From: Lutispora saccharofermentans | Lineage (GTDB): Bacteria; Bacillota; Clostridia; Lutisporales; Lutisporaceae | Length of the DNA stretch: 64,000 nucleotides | Assembly: GCF_024363565.1 (NCBI RefSeq) | Contig: NZ_JAJEKE010000006.1 | Coordinates: 62,001 to 126,000, forward strand | Direction: 5' to 3' | Shown: positions 1-8,154 of the stretch, piece by piece | How positions within the stretch are numbered: position 1 is the stretch's first letter | Layout of the letters: each line of letters starts with the position of its first letter | Program-made: the position numbers and the translations under genes | Notes under the pieces: model-generated | Databases searched by the model: none | Told to the model about the DNA's origin: nothing | Seen by the model: only the letters and a program-made list of their open reading frames with translations

Positions 1-621
1 AATCATGACAATCTCAACGAAGGCAATTATTTTATCCAATATTGATTTCACTTTTATATATTTATCTGCTTCCATATCCACCGTGACCCCTCCGGCAAAT
101 ATGCCGTGATTATGCGGAGCCTTTCCGCCCAAGGCCGCCAGCATCTCATGGGCCATCCGGCTGTATTCCAGGGATTCAAAGTAATGCTTGGTCAGCAAAT
201 TATCCAGCTTCTGAGGTAATCTGAAATCGTCATGGGATTCATACCTCAGAGCGGATATATTCACTCCTCTTACATAATCGGGTAAGGTATACTGGTAAAA
301 ATGCCTTATATGATTTTGTATAAATTCACATCCATGCATAAAGTCTCTGATATATTTATCATTTAGCTCCGGAAGTACTCCGAGCGCTTCTTCCAGGGCC
401 AAAGACGAAGCCATGGAATGTGCCGTCGAACAAATGCCGCAGATCCTTTCTGTAAAATATATTGCATCTAAAGGCGGCCTGCCTTTAAGCATGCGTTCGA
501 AGCCTCTGAACAAAAGACCGCTGCATTTCGCATCCGCAACTATATGGTTTTCTATCTCCACCTTTATCTCCATAAAACCGCTTATTCTTGTAACCGGATT
601 GATGATTACGGTTTCTGCCAT
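1..621 (-). CDS. [NiFe] hydrogenase large subunit (partial, runs off left edge)
   Basis: This is the catalytic subunit that holds the Ni-Fe centre for H2 oxidation or production. Only the first 207 codons are inside the window. The first L1-type motif RICGICSTAHSMAS supplies two of the four Ni ligands, and further on GGKAPHNHGIFAGG is the conserved second block of the family. The C-terminal L2 motif (DPCxxC) lies outside the window. The ATG at 621 follows GGAGGTG with four bases between. The gene lies 17 bases downstream of the small-subunit gene, so the two are surely co-transcribed. The hydrogenase class is uncertain without the C-terminus. Confidence 0.93.
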   Translation of the reverse strand, partial: MAETVIINPVTRISGFMEIKVEIENHIVADAKCSGLLFRGFERMLKGRPPLDAIYFTERICGICSTAHSMASSLALEEALGVLPELNDKYIRDFMHGCEFIQNHIRHFYQYTLPDYVRGVNISALRYESHDDFRLPQKLDNLLTKHYFESLEYSRMAHEMLAALGGKAPHNHGIFAGGVTVDMEADKYIKVKSILDKIIAFVEIVMI

Positions 622-638
622 GATGCACCTCCACTCGT

Positions 639-1514
639 TCAATATCTCACAAAAGGTTCCATCCCATCAGGGAATCTTTCCTGAGCACATCCTATGCAGG
701 GGGTATTATCCCTTATAGGCCAGCTCACATAGCTGTTCCACTGCCTTACAGGACAGTCCGTCTTGGTAGCAGGCCCCCTGCAGCCTATTTTAAACATGCA
801 TTCTTTATCACCCAGCTTTTTTGCAAATATTCCCCGGTCAAAATACGACCTCCTGGTGCAGCGGTCATGAATAGTGATCCCATAGAATATTACAGGCCTG
901 TTTTGCTCATCAAGCTCCGGCCTGCCAAAGTACAGCAGGTGGGCAATGGTGCCGATAACCCAATCGGGATGGCCTGGACAGCCCGGAACTTTTATAACCT
1001 CTCTGCTTAGGACATTGTCTATGCTGACACTCCCTGATGGGTTCGGCTCTGCTGCCGACAGCCCCCCGTAAGAGGCGCAGGTTCCTGCAGCCAACACGTA
1101 TTTAGCTTTCTCCCCGGCTGCTTTGATTGCTTCCAATGCAGTGATAAATCTGCCGCCATGGCGGGCTATAATATTGTAATTTCCGTTGTCCTTTGTTGCT
1201 GCTGCCCCTTCAACAACTAAAATAAATTCCGTGTTAAGAGTATCTGCGAGCTTTTCATAAGCCATTTCACCCTCAGCCTGCATCAAGCTGTTGGAATAAG
1301 TCATATTCACCATGCTTTTCAGCAGGTATCCCACACCCGGATTATCCGCATTCAGGAGTGATATGATATTTCCTGAACATCCCGCAGCCTCAAGCCATAT
1401 CAGATTCATCTTGCTCTCCGGCATTTGCCGGCTCTTTTCTATGGCTAAATCGATTATTCTTGCTGCGGTCACATTTTTAGCATCAACAACAGGGCATAGA
1501 ACAGGATTTTTCAT
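639..1514 (-). CDS. [NiFe] hydrogenase small subunit
   Basis: This is the iron-sulfur electron-transfer subunit, 291 aa. WLEAAGCSGN near residue 45 is the proximal-cluster motif. The C-terminal third has HDRC, then IGCRGPATKTDCP and PCIGC, which supply the distal and medial cluster ligands. There is no twin-arginine signal (the N-terminus is MKNPVLCPVV), so the enzyme is predicted to stay in the cytoplasm. I chose the ATG at 1514 because GGAGGT ends six bases before it; the longer GTG frame at 1520 would abut the ribosome binding site. Its neighbours are the cytochrome b5-like gene upstream and the large subunit downstream. Confidence 0.93.
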   Translation of the reverse strand: MKNPVLCPVVDAKNVTAARIIDLAIEKSRQMPESKMNLIWLEAAGCSGNIISLLNADNPGVGYLLKSMVNMTYSNSLMQAEGEMAYEKLADTLNTEFILVVEGAAATKDNGNYNIIARHGGRFITALEAIKAAGEKAKYVLAAGTCASYGGLSAAEPNPSGSVSIDNVLSREVIKVPGCPGHPDWVIGTIAHLLYFGRPELDEQNRPVIFYGITIHDRCTRRSYFDRGIFAKKLGDKECMFKIGCRGPATKTDCPVRQWNSYVSWPIRDNTPCIGCAQERFPDGMEPFVRY

Positions 1515-1530
1515 CAACACACCTCCGAGT

Positions 1531-1839
1531 CTAAGCCTTTATTATGCCAACCTTAGGCAGTACGCTCAATATTTTGGGATTGCCATGGCAGCTTAGGAAT
1601 TGACTTGTCAGGTCCTTGCCCGCATAAAGCCCGAAATGTGTGCCTCCGCCCCAGAAAGCTTCATTGCTCACATCATAAACAATACTATTTACAGCCACAT
1701 ATGCAGGCCTGCCTCCGCTTCCATTATACATAGCCAATTCATCCAGAGTAAATTCCTTTCGATAAGCTCTCATCATCTTATGTCCTAAATTGTAGTAATA
1801 ACACCGTAAACATCTTCTATACAATGGACAATTCCACAT
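1531..1839 (-). CDS. Cytochrome b5-like heme-binding domain protein
   Basis: This is a 102 aa protein with an N-terminal Cys-rich stretch (CPLYRRCLRC) followed by a cytochrome b5-like heme/steroid-binding fold. The visible family features are FTLDELAMYNG, PAYVAVNSIVYDVS, AFWGGGTHFG and AGKDLTSQF ... CHG, with the two histidines where heme ligands are expected. It is the first gene of the hydrogenase operon, only 16 bases before the small subunit, so it may exchange electrons with the hydrogenase (inference). The ATG at 1839 has GGGGAGGT upstream. There is no signal peptide or membrane helix. Confidence 0.8.
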   Translation of the reverse strand: MWNCPLYRRCLRCYYYNLGHKMMRAYRKEFTLDELAMYNGSGGRPAYVAVNSIVYDVSNEAFWGGGTHFGLYAGKDLTSQFLSCHGNPKILSVLPKVGIIKA

Positions 1840-1912
1840 CTGCTGACCTCCCCTTATATCTTTCTGTAAATTATATGAGATAAAATTTATATAAATTCAA
1901 TTCAAAAACTAT

Positions 1913-1941
1913 TTGACAATTTATACTTTCTTTTGTATACT
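1913..1941 (+). promoter_or_regulatory. Sigma-A type promoter for the T-box/ornithine cyclodeaminase transcript
   Basis: TTGACA at 1913-1918 and TATACT at 1936-1941 are separated by exactly 17 bases. This is a near-consensus vegetative promoter, and it sits just ahead of the T-box stem I. Confidence 0.82.
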
Positions 1942-2160
1942 TAATCATAAATATCAATGGCTATGAAGAGGATCAGTAAATAGAAGGATTCTAAAAGGAA
2001 GGAAGACTCACCGACTGAAAGGTTTTCCAAGATTATTTCTATTGAACCCGCCCTCCAAGCTGCAAATGAAAAGTTTGTCCGCTTCGCCTGCGTTATGGGC
2101 TTTGAGAGGAATAGATGCTTTTTTAGCTTATCTATTTAACTTGGGTGGCACCGCGAATTA

Positions 2161-2193
2161 CCTTCGTCCCTTGTTTGGGATGAAGGTTTTTTT
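2161..2193 (+). terminator. T-box intrinsic terminator, copy 1
   Basis: The stem CCTTCGTCCC / GGGATGAAGG has a short loop and is followed by a run of seven T. It competes with the first antiterminator. Confidence 0.85.
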
Positions 2194-2273
2194 ATCAGGT
2201 TGAACAAAAGACCATTCATTTTTAAATAGATGTATTAAGCTTATTTATTCAACTTGGGTGGTACCGCGAATTG

Positions 2274-2311
2274 CCTTCGTCCCTTGTCCGGGATGAGGGT
2301 TTTATTTTTTT
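2274..2311 (+). terminator. T-box intrinsic terminator, copy 2
   Basis: The stem CCTTCGTCCC / GGGATGAGGG is followed by TTTTATTTTTTT. This copy is diverged from the first at several bases, so the duplication is not recent or is under selection. Confidence 0.83.
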
Positions 2312-2332
2312 GAATTAAGAGGAGGAAATACT

Positions 2333-3358
2333 ATGATGGATGTCAACACTCAAAAATCAGTAATTTTAAAGGCTTCTGAAAAGGATAAAAATGTTCCCGA
2401 CGATTTTTATTCAACCACTAATTACACGACTAAAATTTTTTATGGAAACAAATGGCTCACAGTTCATAATCAAAGGATGGATGCTCTTATAGTTGTGGAC
2501 AACGGAATTGCTTCATGCAAAAAATTGAGAGAAATCAAAAAAGGAGATATGGTCGTATGCGGCGATACAGGTGTAAAACTTGTCATGGATAATGAAGAGG
2601 CCGATTCAGACGGTTCCTTTAACTTCATGAATAACTGCGTTTCTTCCGAGAGGAGAAATGAGCTGCTGATAAAGGAGCTGGCCGGTGAGCTTTTTAATGA
2701 AGACAAACGCTTGACAGTAGTAGCAGGACCGGTTGTCGTCCATACAGGAGGCGATTATTACCTGTCTCAGCTCATCCGCAGAGGATATATCTCCAGCATT
2801 CTTGCAGGCAATGCAGTTGCTGTACATGATATAGAAAAAAACCTTTTTGGTACTTCCCTGGGGATATGTGCTAAATCAGGAAAGGTAACTCACAACGGCT
2901 ATAGGAATCATATGCGGGCTATAAACCAAGTAATGAGATATGGCTCTATAAAGAAAACCGCTGAAGCAGGAGTGCTCCGTTCTGGCATCATGTATGAATG
3001 CGTGAAGCATAATGTGCCCTTTGTGCTTGCCGGAAGCTTAAGAGATGATGGTCCCCTTCCGGATACGATCACCGATATGATAGAAGCTCAGAACGCTTAC
3101 AATGATCAGCTTAGGAAAGCCGATATCGTTTTGATACTCGGCACAATGCTGCATGGCATAGCCAGCGGCAATATGCTTCCTGCGAAAATTAAGATGATAT
3201 GTGTGGACATCAACTCTGCAGTAGTAACAAAGCTCAGCGACAGGGGAAGCGGTCAGGCTTTAGGAATCGTTACGGATGTTGGTTTATTCCTGAACCTTTT
3301 AGATAATGAGCTTTGCAAGCTTGAGAACATGCCGAAGTTCGCCGCACAAGGGATTTAG
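2333..3358 (+). CDS. TIGR00300-family ornithine cyclodeaminase (LOR/SDH-like)
   Basis: 341 aa. It resembles the C-terminal part of cyanobacterial AgrE/ArgZ and the archaeal TIGR00300 proteins, which convert ornithine to proline plus ammonia with bound NAD. The family stretches seen are YSTTNYTTKIFY, NQRMDALIVV, VSSERRNELL, VAGPVVVHTGG, AGNAVAVHDIE, RNHMRAINQV, GSLRDDGPLPDTITDMIEAQ and DRGSGQALGIVTDVGLFL. It has no arginine dihydrolase domain. The ATG at 2333 has AGAGGAGG seven bases upstream. A proline-type T-box upstream fits proline synthesis from ornithine. It is transcribed alone and ends at a bidirectional terminator. Confidence 0.85.
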   Translation: MMDVNTQKSVILKASEKDKNVPDDFYSTTNYTTKIFYGNKWLTVHNQRMDALIVVDNGIASCKKLREIKKGDMVVCGDTGVKLVMDNEEADSDGSFNFMNNCVSSERRNELLIKELAGELFNEDKRLTVVAGPVVVHTGGDYYLSQLIRRGYISSILAGNAVAVHDIEKNLFGTSLGICAKSGKVTHNGYRNHMRAINQVMRYGSIKKTAEAGVLRSGIMYECVKHNVPFVLAGSLRDDGPLPDTITDMIEAQNAYNDQLRKADIVLILGTMLHGIASGNMLPAKIKMICVDINSAVVTKLSDRGSGQALGIVTDVGLFLNLLDNELCKLENMPKFAAQGI

Positions 3359-3371
3359 GAAGTATAATAAA

Positions 3372-3420
3372 AATAATGGTTGGCTGATATTGAGAAGCAA
3401 TAATCAGTCAACCATTATTT
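3372..3420. terminator. Bidirectional terminator between the cyclodeaminase gene and the catabolic operon
   Basis: A long inverted repeat (AATAATGGTTG... / CAACCATTATT) with about 20 paired bases separates the two convergent units. On the minus strand it is followed by TTTTTATTATA, so it most clearly ends the catabolic operon. Confidence 0.8.
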
Positions 3421-3436
3421 GTCAGGGGGTCATATA

Positions 3437-3760
3437 TTACATTGGTATCAATACTCCCATCAATGGCGCGTGCTGCTGGGCACCGTATACATCGGTCTCT
3501 CCTATGCTGCCTGAATCGATGGGTCTCCTGATAGTAATCTTAAATGCCATCGCAGGGTCGAAAAATACCAAAGTGGAAATATCCTTTTCTTCAATATTAT
3601 AAAGCTTGCAGACCAACTCTTTTGTTATGATCCCTGAATCCTTAACCTTATTGTAATAATCTCTATTGTCAAATATTACATCCATTGTCAGCTCGAAGGG
3701 ACCGGAGTTCTTGCTCCTCAGCACCTTCGCCAGCTCATACAAAGTCTTATTTTCTGTCAT
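3437..3760 (-). CDS. DUF4387 family protein
   Basis: 107 aa, recognised as the small DUF4387 protein that usually accompanies AtuA (DUF1446) proteins, either as a separate gene or as a fused C-terminal domain. The visible family stretches are LAKVLRSKNSGPFELTMDV and DPAMAFKITIRRP. Its biochemical role is unknown. It is the last gene of the long operon, 15 bases after atuA, with GGAGG before the ATG. The natural inference is that it forms a complex with the AtuA-like protein. Confidence 0.82.
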   Translation of the reverse strand: MTENKTLYELAKVLRSKNSGPFELTMDVIFDNRDYYNKVKDSGIITKELVCKLYNIEEKDISTLVFFDPAMAFKITIRRPIDSGSIGETDVYGAQQHAPLMGVLIPM

Positions 3761-3775
3761 GCTAAAGCCTCCTTT

Positions 3776-5128
3776 TTAAAGCTCCACAAATTCTGTTGGG
3801 AATAGTTCGCAAGTATCATCTATATCCATAAGATGATATACAGTGAACTTATATACCGGGCCGAATTCTATATCTGAAGGTGAATACAACAGGGCTATAT
3901 TGCCTGCAGTAGCTTTTCTTCCCTTATAGGGAAAGTGCATCAATGTGGATCTTGCACTGGAGCAAATGGTGTTTGCCAGTTCCTGGCTTGAGGCAATGAC
4001 TTCCATGACTATGCCTAACTCGTGAGCCGGAGTTTGTACAGGCTCTAACGATCCCATTACCCCATTTTTGCCATACAAGTGGAATAAAATCTGATATTCT
4101 GATCTCGGAATGTCATCAAAATAAGCTGCTACCTGCTCCCTGATATCGTTTTGAATATCATCTATATTCTGTATAGCTATAGGGTCTCTCGTTCCGCCTA
4201 TTACTAAAGTTCTATATGCTACCTTTGCGGAGCCTTCCAGCTTAACGGCATAAGGCTGTTTTACAAATTTGCTTCCTGATACCTTTACCACTCCATCTGC
4301 ATGCTGCTCAAACTTGCAATCAGATAGATCCAATGCGAAGCCTGGCCCGTGAAGGTAGTACGGATGATCCTTTTCATATAGTGTGTGCGCGGCTACAGAG
4401 CTGATGTAGCATTTTCTTTTTGGATTTAGGGGTTCTACAAGAAAATGATCTTCTCTTAGATAACCCATCATGCAATCCTTGGTAGTGCCGGGTTCGGCAC
4501 ATAATGCACCGCATTCAAGTATCTTGCCCAAGTGATATGCCAGACCTGCATCAAAGCCCTTCATTATCGGATATGCCGCAAATACCGAAGGATCATAGGC
4601 TCTGCCCGCTATGACTATTTGAGCGCCTTCCTCCAGAGCTTTTACGATTGGTTCATGACCCATCTGAGCTACTACGCTGTTTGTCTTATCCAGGTCTTCT
4701 ACGGTCAACTCAGGTACATAGTTCATGGGATGGATTTTATTTTCGGCCATTTTATTTTTAATATAGTTCTTATCAATATCTGCCCATACTATGGCGGTTT
4801 TCATCTTAAGCTTTTTTTCTTCAAGTATCTCTTTTATGACAGCCATGGTCCAGTCGACATGAGGCTTGGCTCCTGAACCTCCTGCAGAGCCCACTATTAC
4901 AGGGATATTTAAGTCATATCCCGCCTGTATCATCAATTCCAAATCTTTTTTGGCTGCTTTTTTACTTACTATGCCTACTCCCGCACCTAATTTATGAGGA
5001 CCCGCATCTGTGGAGCCTGCATCAACGGCTATTAAGTCAGGCTTCTTGCTTAAACCGTTATAAAAGGATTCTTTAGGATATCCATAGCCCAAAATTCCAC
5101 ATGGCGATAAGATCTTAAGTTCTTTCAT
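3776..5128 (-). CDS. AtuA-like protein (DUF1446, acyclic terpene utilization family)
   Basis: 450 aa. The N-terminus has ILSPCGILGYGYP, then DAGSTDAGPHKLG and VGSAGGSGAKPHVDW, all typical of the AtuA/DUF1446 family. In Pseudomonas, AtuA is needed for acyclic terpene use, but the reaction is not settled. Here the DUF4387 part is a separate downstream gene. Its place beside methylaspartate ammonia-lyase and a class-I hydratase suggests it acts on a branched C5-C6 acid (inference). The ATG at 5128 follows CAGGAGGG. Confidence 0.85.
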   Translation of the reverse strand: MKELKILSPCGILGYGYPKESFYNGLSKKPDLIAVDAGSTDAGPHKLGAGVGIVSKKAAKKDLELMIQAGYDLNIPVIVGSAGGSGAKPHVDWTMAVIKEILEEKKLKMKTAIVWADIDKNYIKNKMAENKIHPMNYVPELTVEDLDKTNSVVAQMGHEPIVKALEEGAQIVIAGRAYDPSVFAAYPIMKGFDAGLAYHLGKILECGALCAEPGTTKDCMMGYLREDHFLVEPLNPKRKCYISSVAAHTLYEKDHPYYLHGPGFALDLSDCKFEQHADGVVKVSGSKFVKQPYAVKLEGSAKVAYRTLVIGGTRDPIAIQNIDDIQNDIREQVAAYFDDIPRSEYQILFHLYGKNGVMGSLEPVQTPAHELGIVMEVIASSQELANTICSSARSTLMHFPYKGRKATAGNIALLYSPSDIEFGPVYKFTVYHLMDIDDTCELFPTEFVEL

Positions 5129-5158
5129 TGCTATCCCTCCTGGTATTCTGCATGCGCC

Positions 5159-7630
5159 TTACAGCCTGCTGCATTTTAATACATCGCATCTTAAGCATCT
5201 ATTTGTCTCTTTTAACATTGATTCTTCTTCATATCCTTTTTCTATTTCAGAGAAGTCTTTTATACCCTTGCATGCCATGTTTTCCATTGGCTGCCTTATT
5301 GCTTTGTTTTCATCTACAGGCCTTGACAATTCTCTTTTATGTTTCTTTATCGATATTACTTGCCCATCGCCGCCTAAGTATTTATCTATAGAGGCCGCCG
5401 CATATTTCCCTTCGCTTGTGGCCCTGACAACAGAATCCGGACCCGTTACGCAATCTCCTCCTGCAAATACATAGGGTATATTTGTGTAGCCTCCGAAGCT
5501 AGCCTTGATGTAATTGCCTCTCAGTTCAACTTTTTGATTTTCTTTTTCATTAAAGGTTCTTTCCATGGCTTGTCCAATAGAAACTATTATATAATCCGCT
5601 TCAACCGTATTTGTACTGTATTCATCGAAGCTTGGATTAAATCTGCCTTCACCGTCGAAAACATCCAGGCACTTTTTGAAGCTTATTGCTGCAGCCCTAT
5701 TGTTTTTTGCTAAAATTTCTTTTGGGCCCCAGGAAACGTTGATTTCTACGCCTTCTTTCTCTGCATCCTCTATTTCCCATCTATGTGCAGGCATTTCCTC
5801 TCTTTTTTCAAGGCAGAACAGCATAACTTTTTCCGCTTCCAGGCGCAATGCACTTCTTGCTACGTCAATAGCTACATTTCCTCCGCCTATAACTGCAACT
5901 TTTTTATCCTTAAAGCTTATGTTTTCCCCTAAATTCAGCTTTCTTAAAAATTCTACACCGGATAACACACCTTCGGCATTTTCACCGGGTATGTTGAGCT
6001 TTCTGTCCCCATGAGTTCCCACGCCTATATATACAGCCTTATAACCCATGCTCTTTAAGTCCTCTATAGACATATCAGCTCCGAGGCGTTTATTTATTAC
6101 AAACTCTACTCCCATTTCCCTGAACACATCAAACTCTTTCTCCAAGAGATTTCTTGGCAATCTATAAGCGGGCAGACCCACGGAAAGCATGCCTCCGATT
6201 ACCGGCAAAGCCTCAAATACTGTAACACTGTAGCCTTTTTTCTGAAGAAAAAAAGCGCAGGACAAACCGGAAGGCCCGGAGCCTATCACAGCAACTTTTT
6301 TCCCATTCGGCTTTTCCATTTCAGGCAACGGCAGCTTGCCGTACTCTTCAAGCACAGCATCGGTAACATATCTTTTAATCCCTCTTATCGACATAGGCTC
6401 ATCAATCTTAACCCTGTTGCACAAAGATTCGCATGGATGATGGCAAACCCTTCCGCATACAAGAGGAAGCGGATTTTCTGATTGTATGACCTGATATGCC
6501 TCTTTATATCTCTTCTGCGACGCCAAATCTATATAAACCGGCACTTCTACATTGGCCGGACATGCATTTTGACATGTGTATCTCATGCAGTGTATATACG
6601 CTTCGGGATCATGTCTTTCGTATAAACATTCTGTGCAGTACAGGCATTCTTTTATAAGGTCATACCTGTTTTCCTTTACCTTGCGGACCCACATAGAATC
6701 TGCAATCAAAGGCCTTGCCAAAGCCACCATGTCTGCTTTGCCCTCTTCGATTACACTCTTTGCTACTACTGGATTCCCCAGCTTGCCCACAGTTATTACA
6801 GGTATAGATATGTGTTTCTTTATGTCTTCAGCCAGATATACATTCGGACCGTCCGGATATTCTATGGTAGGCTTGCCCCTTTGGTCGCTATATCCCTTGA
6901 GTCCTCCGTCATCAAATCTTACACCGGCTGATACATCCATGCAGTCTATACCGTACTTTTCCAATTCCTTTGCGAATATTCTGGTTTGAACAAGAGTATT
7001 CCCGCCTACAATGAATTCTTCTGCACTGATCCTTACAAATAAAGGATAATCTTTGCCAACCAATTCTCTTATTCTCTTTAATATTTCAATATGAATAAAC
7101 ATTCTGCCATAGATATCTCCGCCGAATTCATCAGTTCTGGTATTAGTCCTTCTTGAAATAAAATCTGCCATAGTATAGGTATGTGCGTAATGAAGTTCTA
7201 TGGCATCAAAGCCCGCTTCCTTTGCCCTCCTTGCTCCGTTGACAAAGTCTTCAATTATTTCATAGCACTGCTCGTTGGTCAAATCAGATGGCTTTAAACC
7301 TGCTCCATATATGGAATGGGCTATCTGAAGTCCTATTTTGCAATCCTCTTGATGAACGGCATCAACAAGTCTTTTAAACCCTTTGACATGCTCATCTCTG
7401 CTGATCTGAAGCCTGTTTCCAGGGTGAATATATATTGAGCTTACACTTGTATGCTCTGTCATAATAAGGCCTACACCTGACCTGGCTCTGTCTACATAAT
7501 GCTTAATAGTATTATTTGTAACAAATCCATCCTTAGTTGCTGAATTTGAAAACATTGGTGACATTATAATCCTGTTTGGCAGCTCCAATGTATTTATCTT
7601 TATCGGCGTAAATAGTCCAACCTTTTGCAT
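5159..7630 (-). CDS. OYE-type flavin oxidoreductase fused to a GltD-like FAD/NAD(P) module
   Basis: 823 aa. Residues 1-330 are an FMN-binding Old Yellow Enzyme barrel (LPNRIIMSPM, ELHYAHTYTMADFISRRTN). Next comes a Cys-rich region (CLYCTECLYERHD, CMRYTCQNACP), then a GltD-like Fe-S region (CGRVCHHPCESLCNR). An FAD domain (VAVIGSGPSGLSCAFFL) and an NAD(P) domain (VAVIGGGNVAIDVARSA) follow, and the C-terminus has CLRCDVLKC. It most likely reduces an activated C=C bond of a pathway intermediate with NAD(P)H. I chose the ATG at 7630, preceded by GGAGGGAAGC, over the upstream ATG at 7654, which has no ribosome binding site. It is longer than ordinary dienoyl-CoA or enoate reductases. Confidence 0.85.
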   Translation of the reverse strand: MQKVGLFTPIKINTLELPNRIIMSPMFSNSATKDGFVTNNTIKHYVDRARSGVGLIMTEHTSVSSIYIHPGNRLQISRDEHVKGFKRLVDAVHQEDCKIGLQIAHSIYGAGLKPSDLTNEQCYEIIEDFVNGARRAKEAGFDAIELHYAHTYTMADFISRRTNTRTDEFGGDIYGRMFIHIEILKRIRELVGKDYPLFVRISAEEFIVGGNTLVQTRIFAKELEKYGIDCMDVSAGVRFDDGGLKGYSDQRGKPTIEYPDGPNVYLAEDIKKHISIPVITVGKLGNPVVAKSVIEEGKADMVALARPLIADSMWVRKVKENRYDLIKECLYCTECLYERHDPEAYIHCMRYTCQNACPANVEVPVYIDLASQKRYKEAYQVIQSENPLPLVCGRVCHHPCESLCNRVKIDEPMSIRGIKRYVTDAVLEEYGKLPLPEMEKPNGKKVAVIGSGPSGLSCAFFLQKKGYSVTVFEALPVIGGMLSVGLPAYRLPRNLLEKEFDVFREMGVEFVINKRLGADMSIEDLKSMGYKAVYIGVGTHGDRKLNIPGENAEGVLSGVEFLRKLNLGENISFKDKKVAVIGGGNVAIDVARSALRLEAEKVMLFCLEKREEMPAHRWEIEDAEKEGVEINVSWGPKEILAKNNRAAAISFKKCLDVFDGEGRFNPSFDEYSTNTVEADYIIVSIGQAMERTFNEKENQKVELRGNYIKASFGGYTNIPYVFAGGDCVTGPDSVVRATSEGKYAAASIDKYLGGDGQVISIKKHKRELSRPVDENKAIRQPMENMACKGIKDFSEIEKGYEEESMLKETNRCLRCDVLKCSRL

Positions 7631-7681
7631 ATGCTTCCCTCCAATCTCCATCATCTCTGGCAGTGTACCTTTTAAATCACA

Positions 7682-8152
7682 TTACTTTTTATGAAGTTTC
7701 TCTGCTGCAATCCTTACCGCGTCTATGAATTGGACATAGCCTGTACATCTGCAGAGGTGGCCGGACAGCTCATCTTTTATAGTTTCTTCACCGGGCATCT
7801 CATCCAGATCCAGCAGAGCTTTCGCCGACAGGATGACTCCGGGGGTGCAAAAACCGCATTGTACAGCACCCGCTTCAATAAATGCTTCCTGTATAGGGTG
7901 CAATTCACCATTTTGTGATAAACCTTCTATAGTAACTACTTTCTTCCCCTCAACTTTGGCTGCAGGGACAATGCATGAATTTACAGGCTTGCCCTCCAAA
8001 AGGACTGTGCAAGCTCCGCACTCCCCCTCTTCGCAGCCTTTTTTCGTACCCGTGAGGGCCAGATTTCTCCTTAGCACGTTAGCCAAGGTATCCCAAGCAT
8101 TTATTGACAGCGTAACATCCTTGCCATTTATATTAAAGGTCAGTGCCTGCAT
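7682..8152 (-). CDS. Molybdenum hydroxylase, [2Fe-2S] subunit (CoxS/XdhC-like)
   Basis: 156 aa. It carries both [2Fe-2S] motifs of the xanthine dehydrogenase family: CEEGECGACTVLLEG with a later NSC near residues 41-62, and CGFCTPG ... CRCTGY near 100-140. It passes electrons from the molybdenum site to the FAD subunit. It lies directly after the FAD-subunit gene (2-base gap) and has GGAGGTG before its ATG. It is part of a large-medium-small trio in one operon. Confidence 0.94.
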   Translation of the reverse strand: MQALTFNINGKDVTLSINAWDTLANVLRRNLALTGTKKGCEEGECGACTVLLEGKPVNSCIVPAAKVEGKKVVTIEGLSQNGELHPIQEAFIEAGAVQCGFCTPGVILSAKALLDLDEMPGEETIKDELSGHLCRCTGYVQFIDAVRIAAEKLHKK

Positions 8153-8154
8153 AC

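Larger units (their letters stand above)
1955..2311 (+). ncRNA. T-box riboswitch, apparently proline-specific, with duplicated antiterminator/terminator
   Basis: A single stem I (about 1955-2075) has the GAGGATCAGTA side of the specifier loop, flanked by complementary AATAGAA and TTCTATT. The other side of the loop reads GAACCCG at 2044-2050, so the specifier is CCC or, one base on, CCG; both are proline codons. The T-box sequence GGGTGGCACCGCG (2143-2155) and a terminator follow. A second copy, GGGTGGTACCGCG (2256-2268), with its own terminator comes next. Only one stem I is present. It is expected to sense uncharged tRNA-Pro and raise expression of the downstream gene. The T-box identity is secure; the amino-acid assignment is an inference. 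Confidence 0.88.

Noticed and set aside
1860-1912. Promoter for the hydrogenase operon on the minus strand
   Set aside because: A TATAAT-like box is present, but no -35 box at acceptable spacing could be found, so it was not listed.
2110-2311. Two complete tandem T-boxes
   Set aside because: Only about 60 bases separate terminator 1 from the second T-box sequence, too little for another stem I; only the antiterminator/terminator part is repeated.
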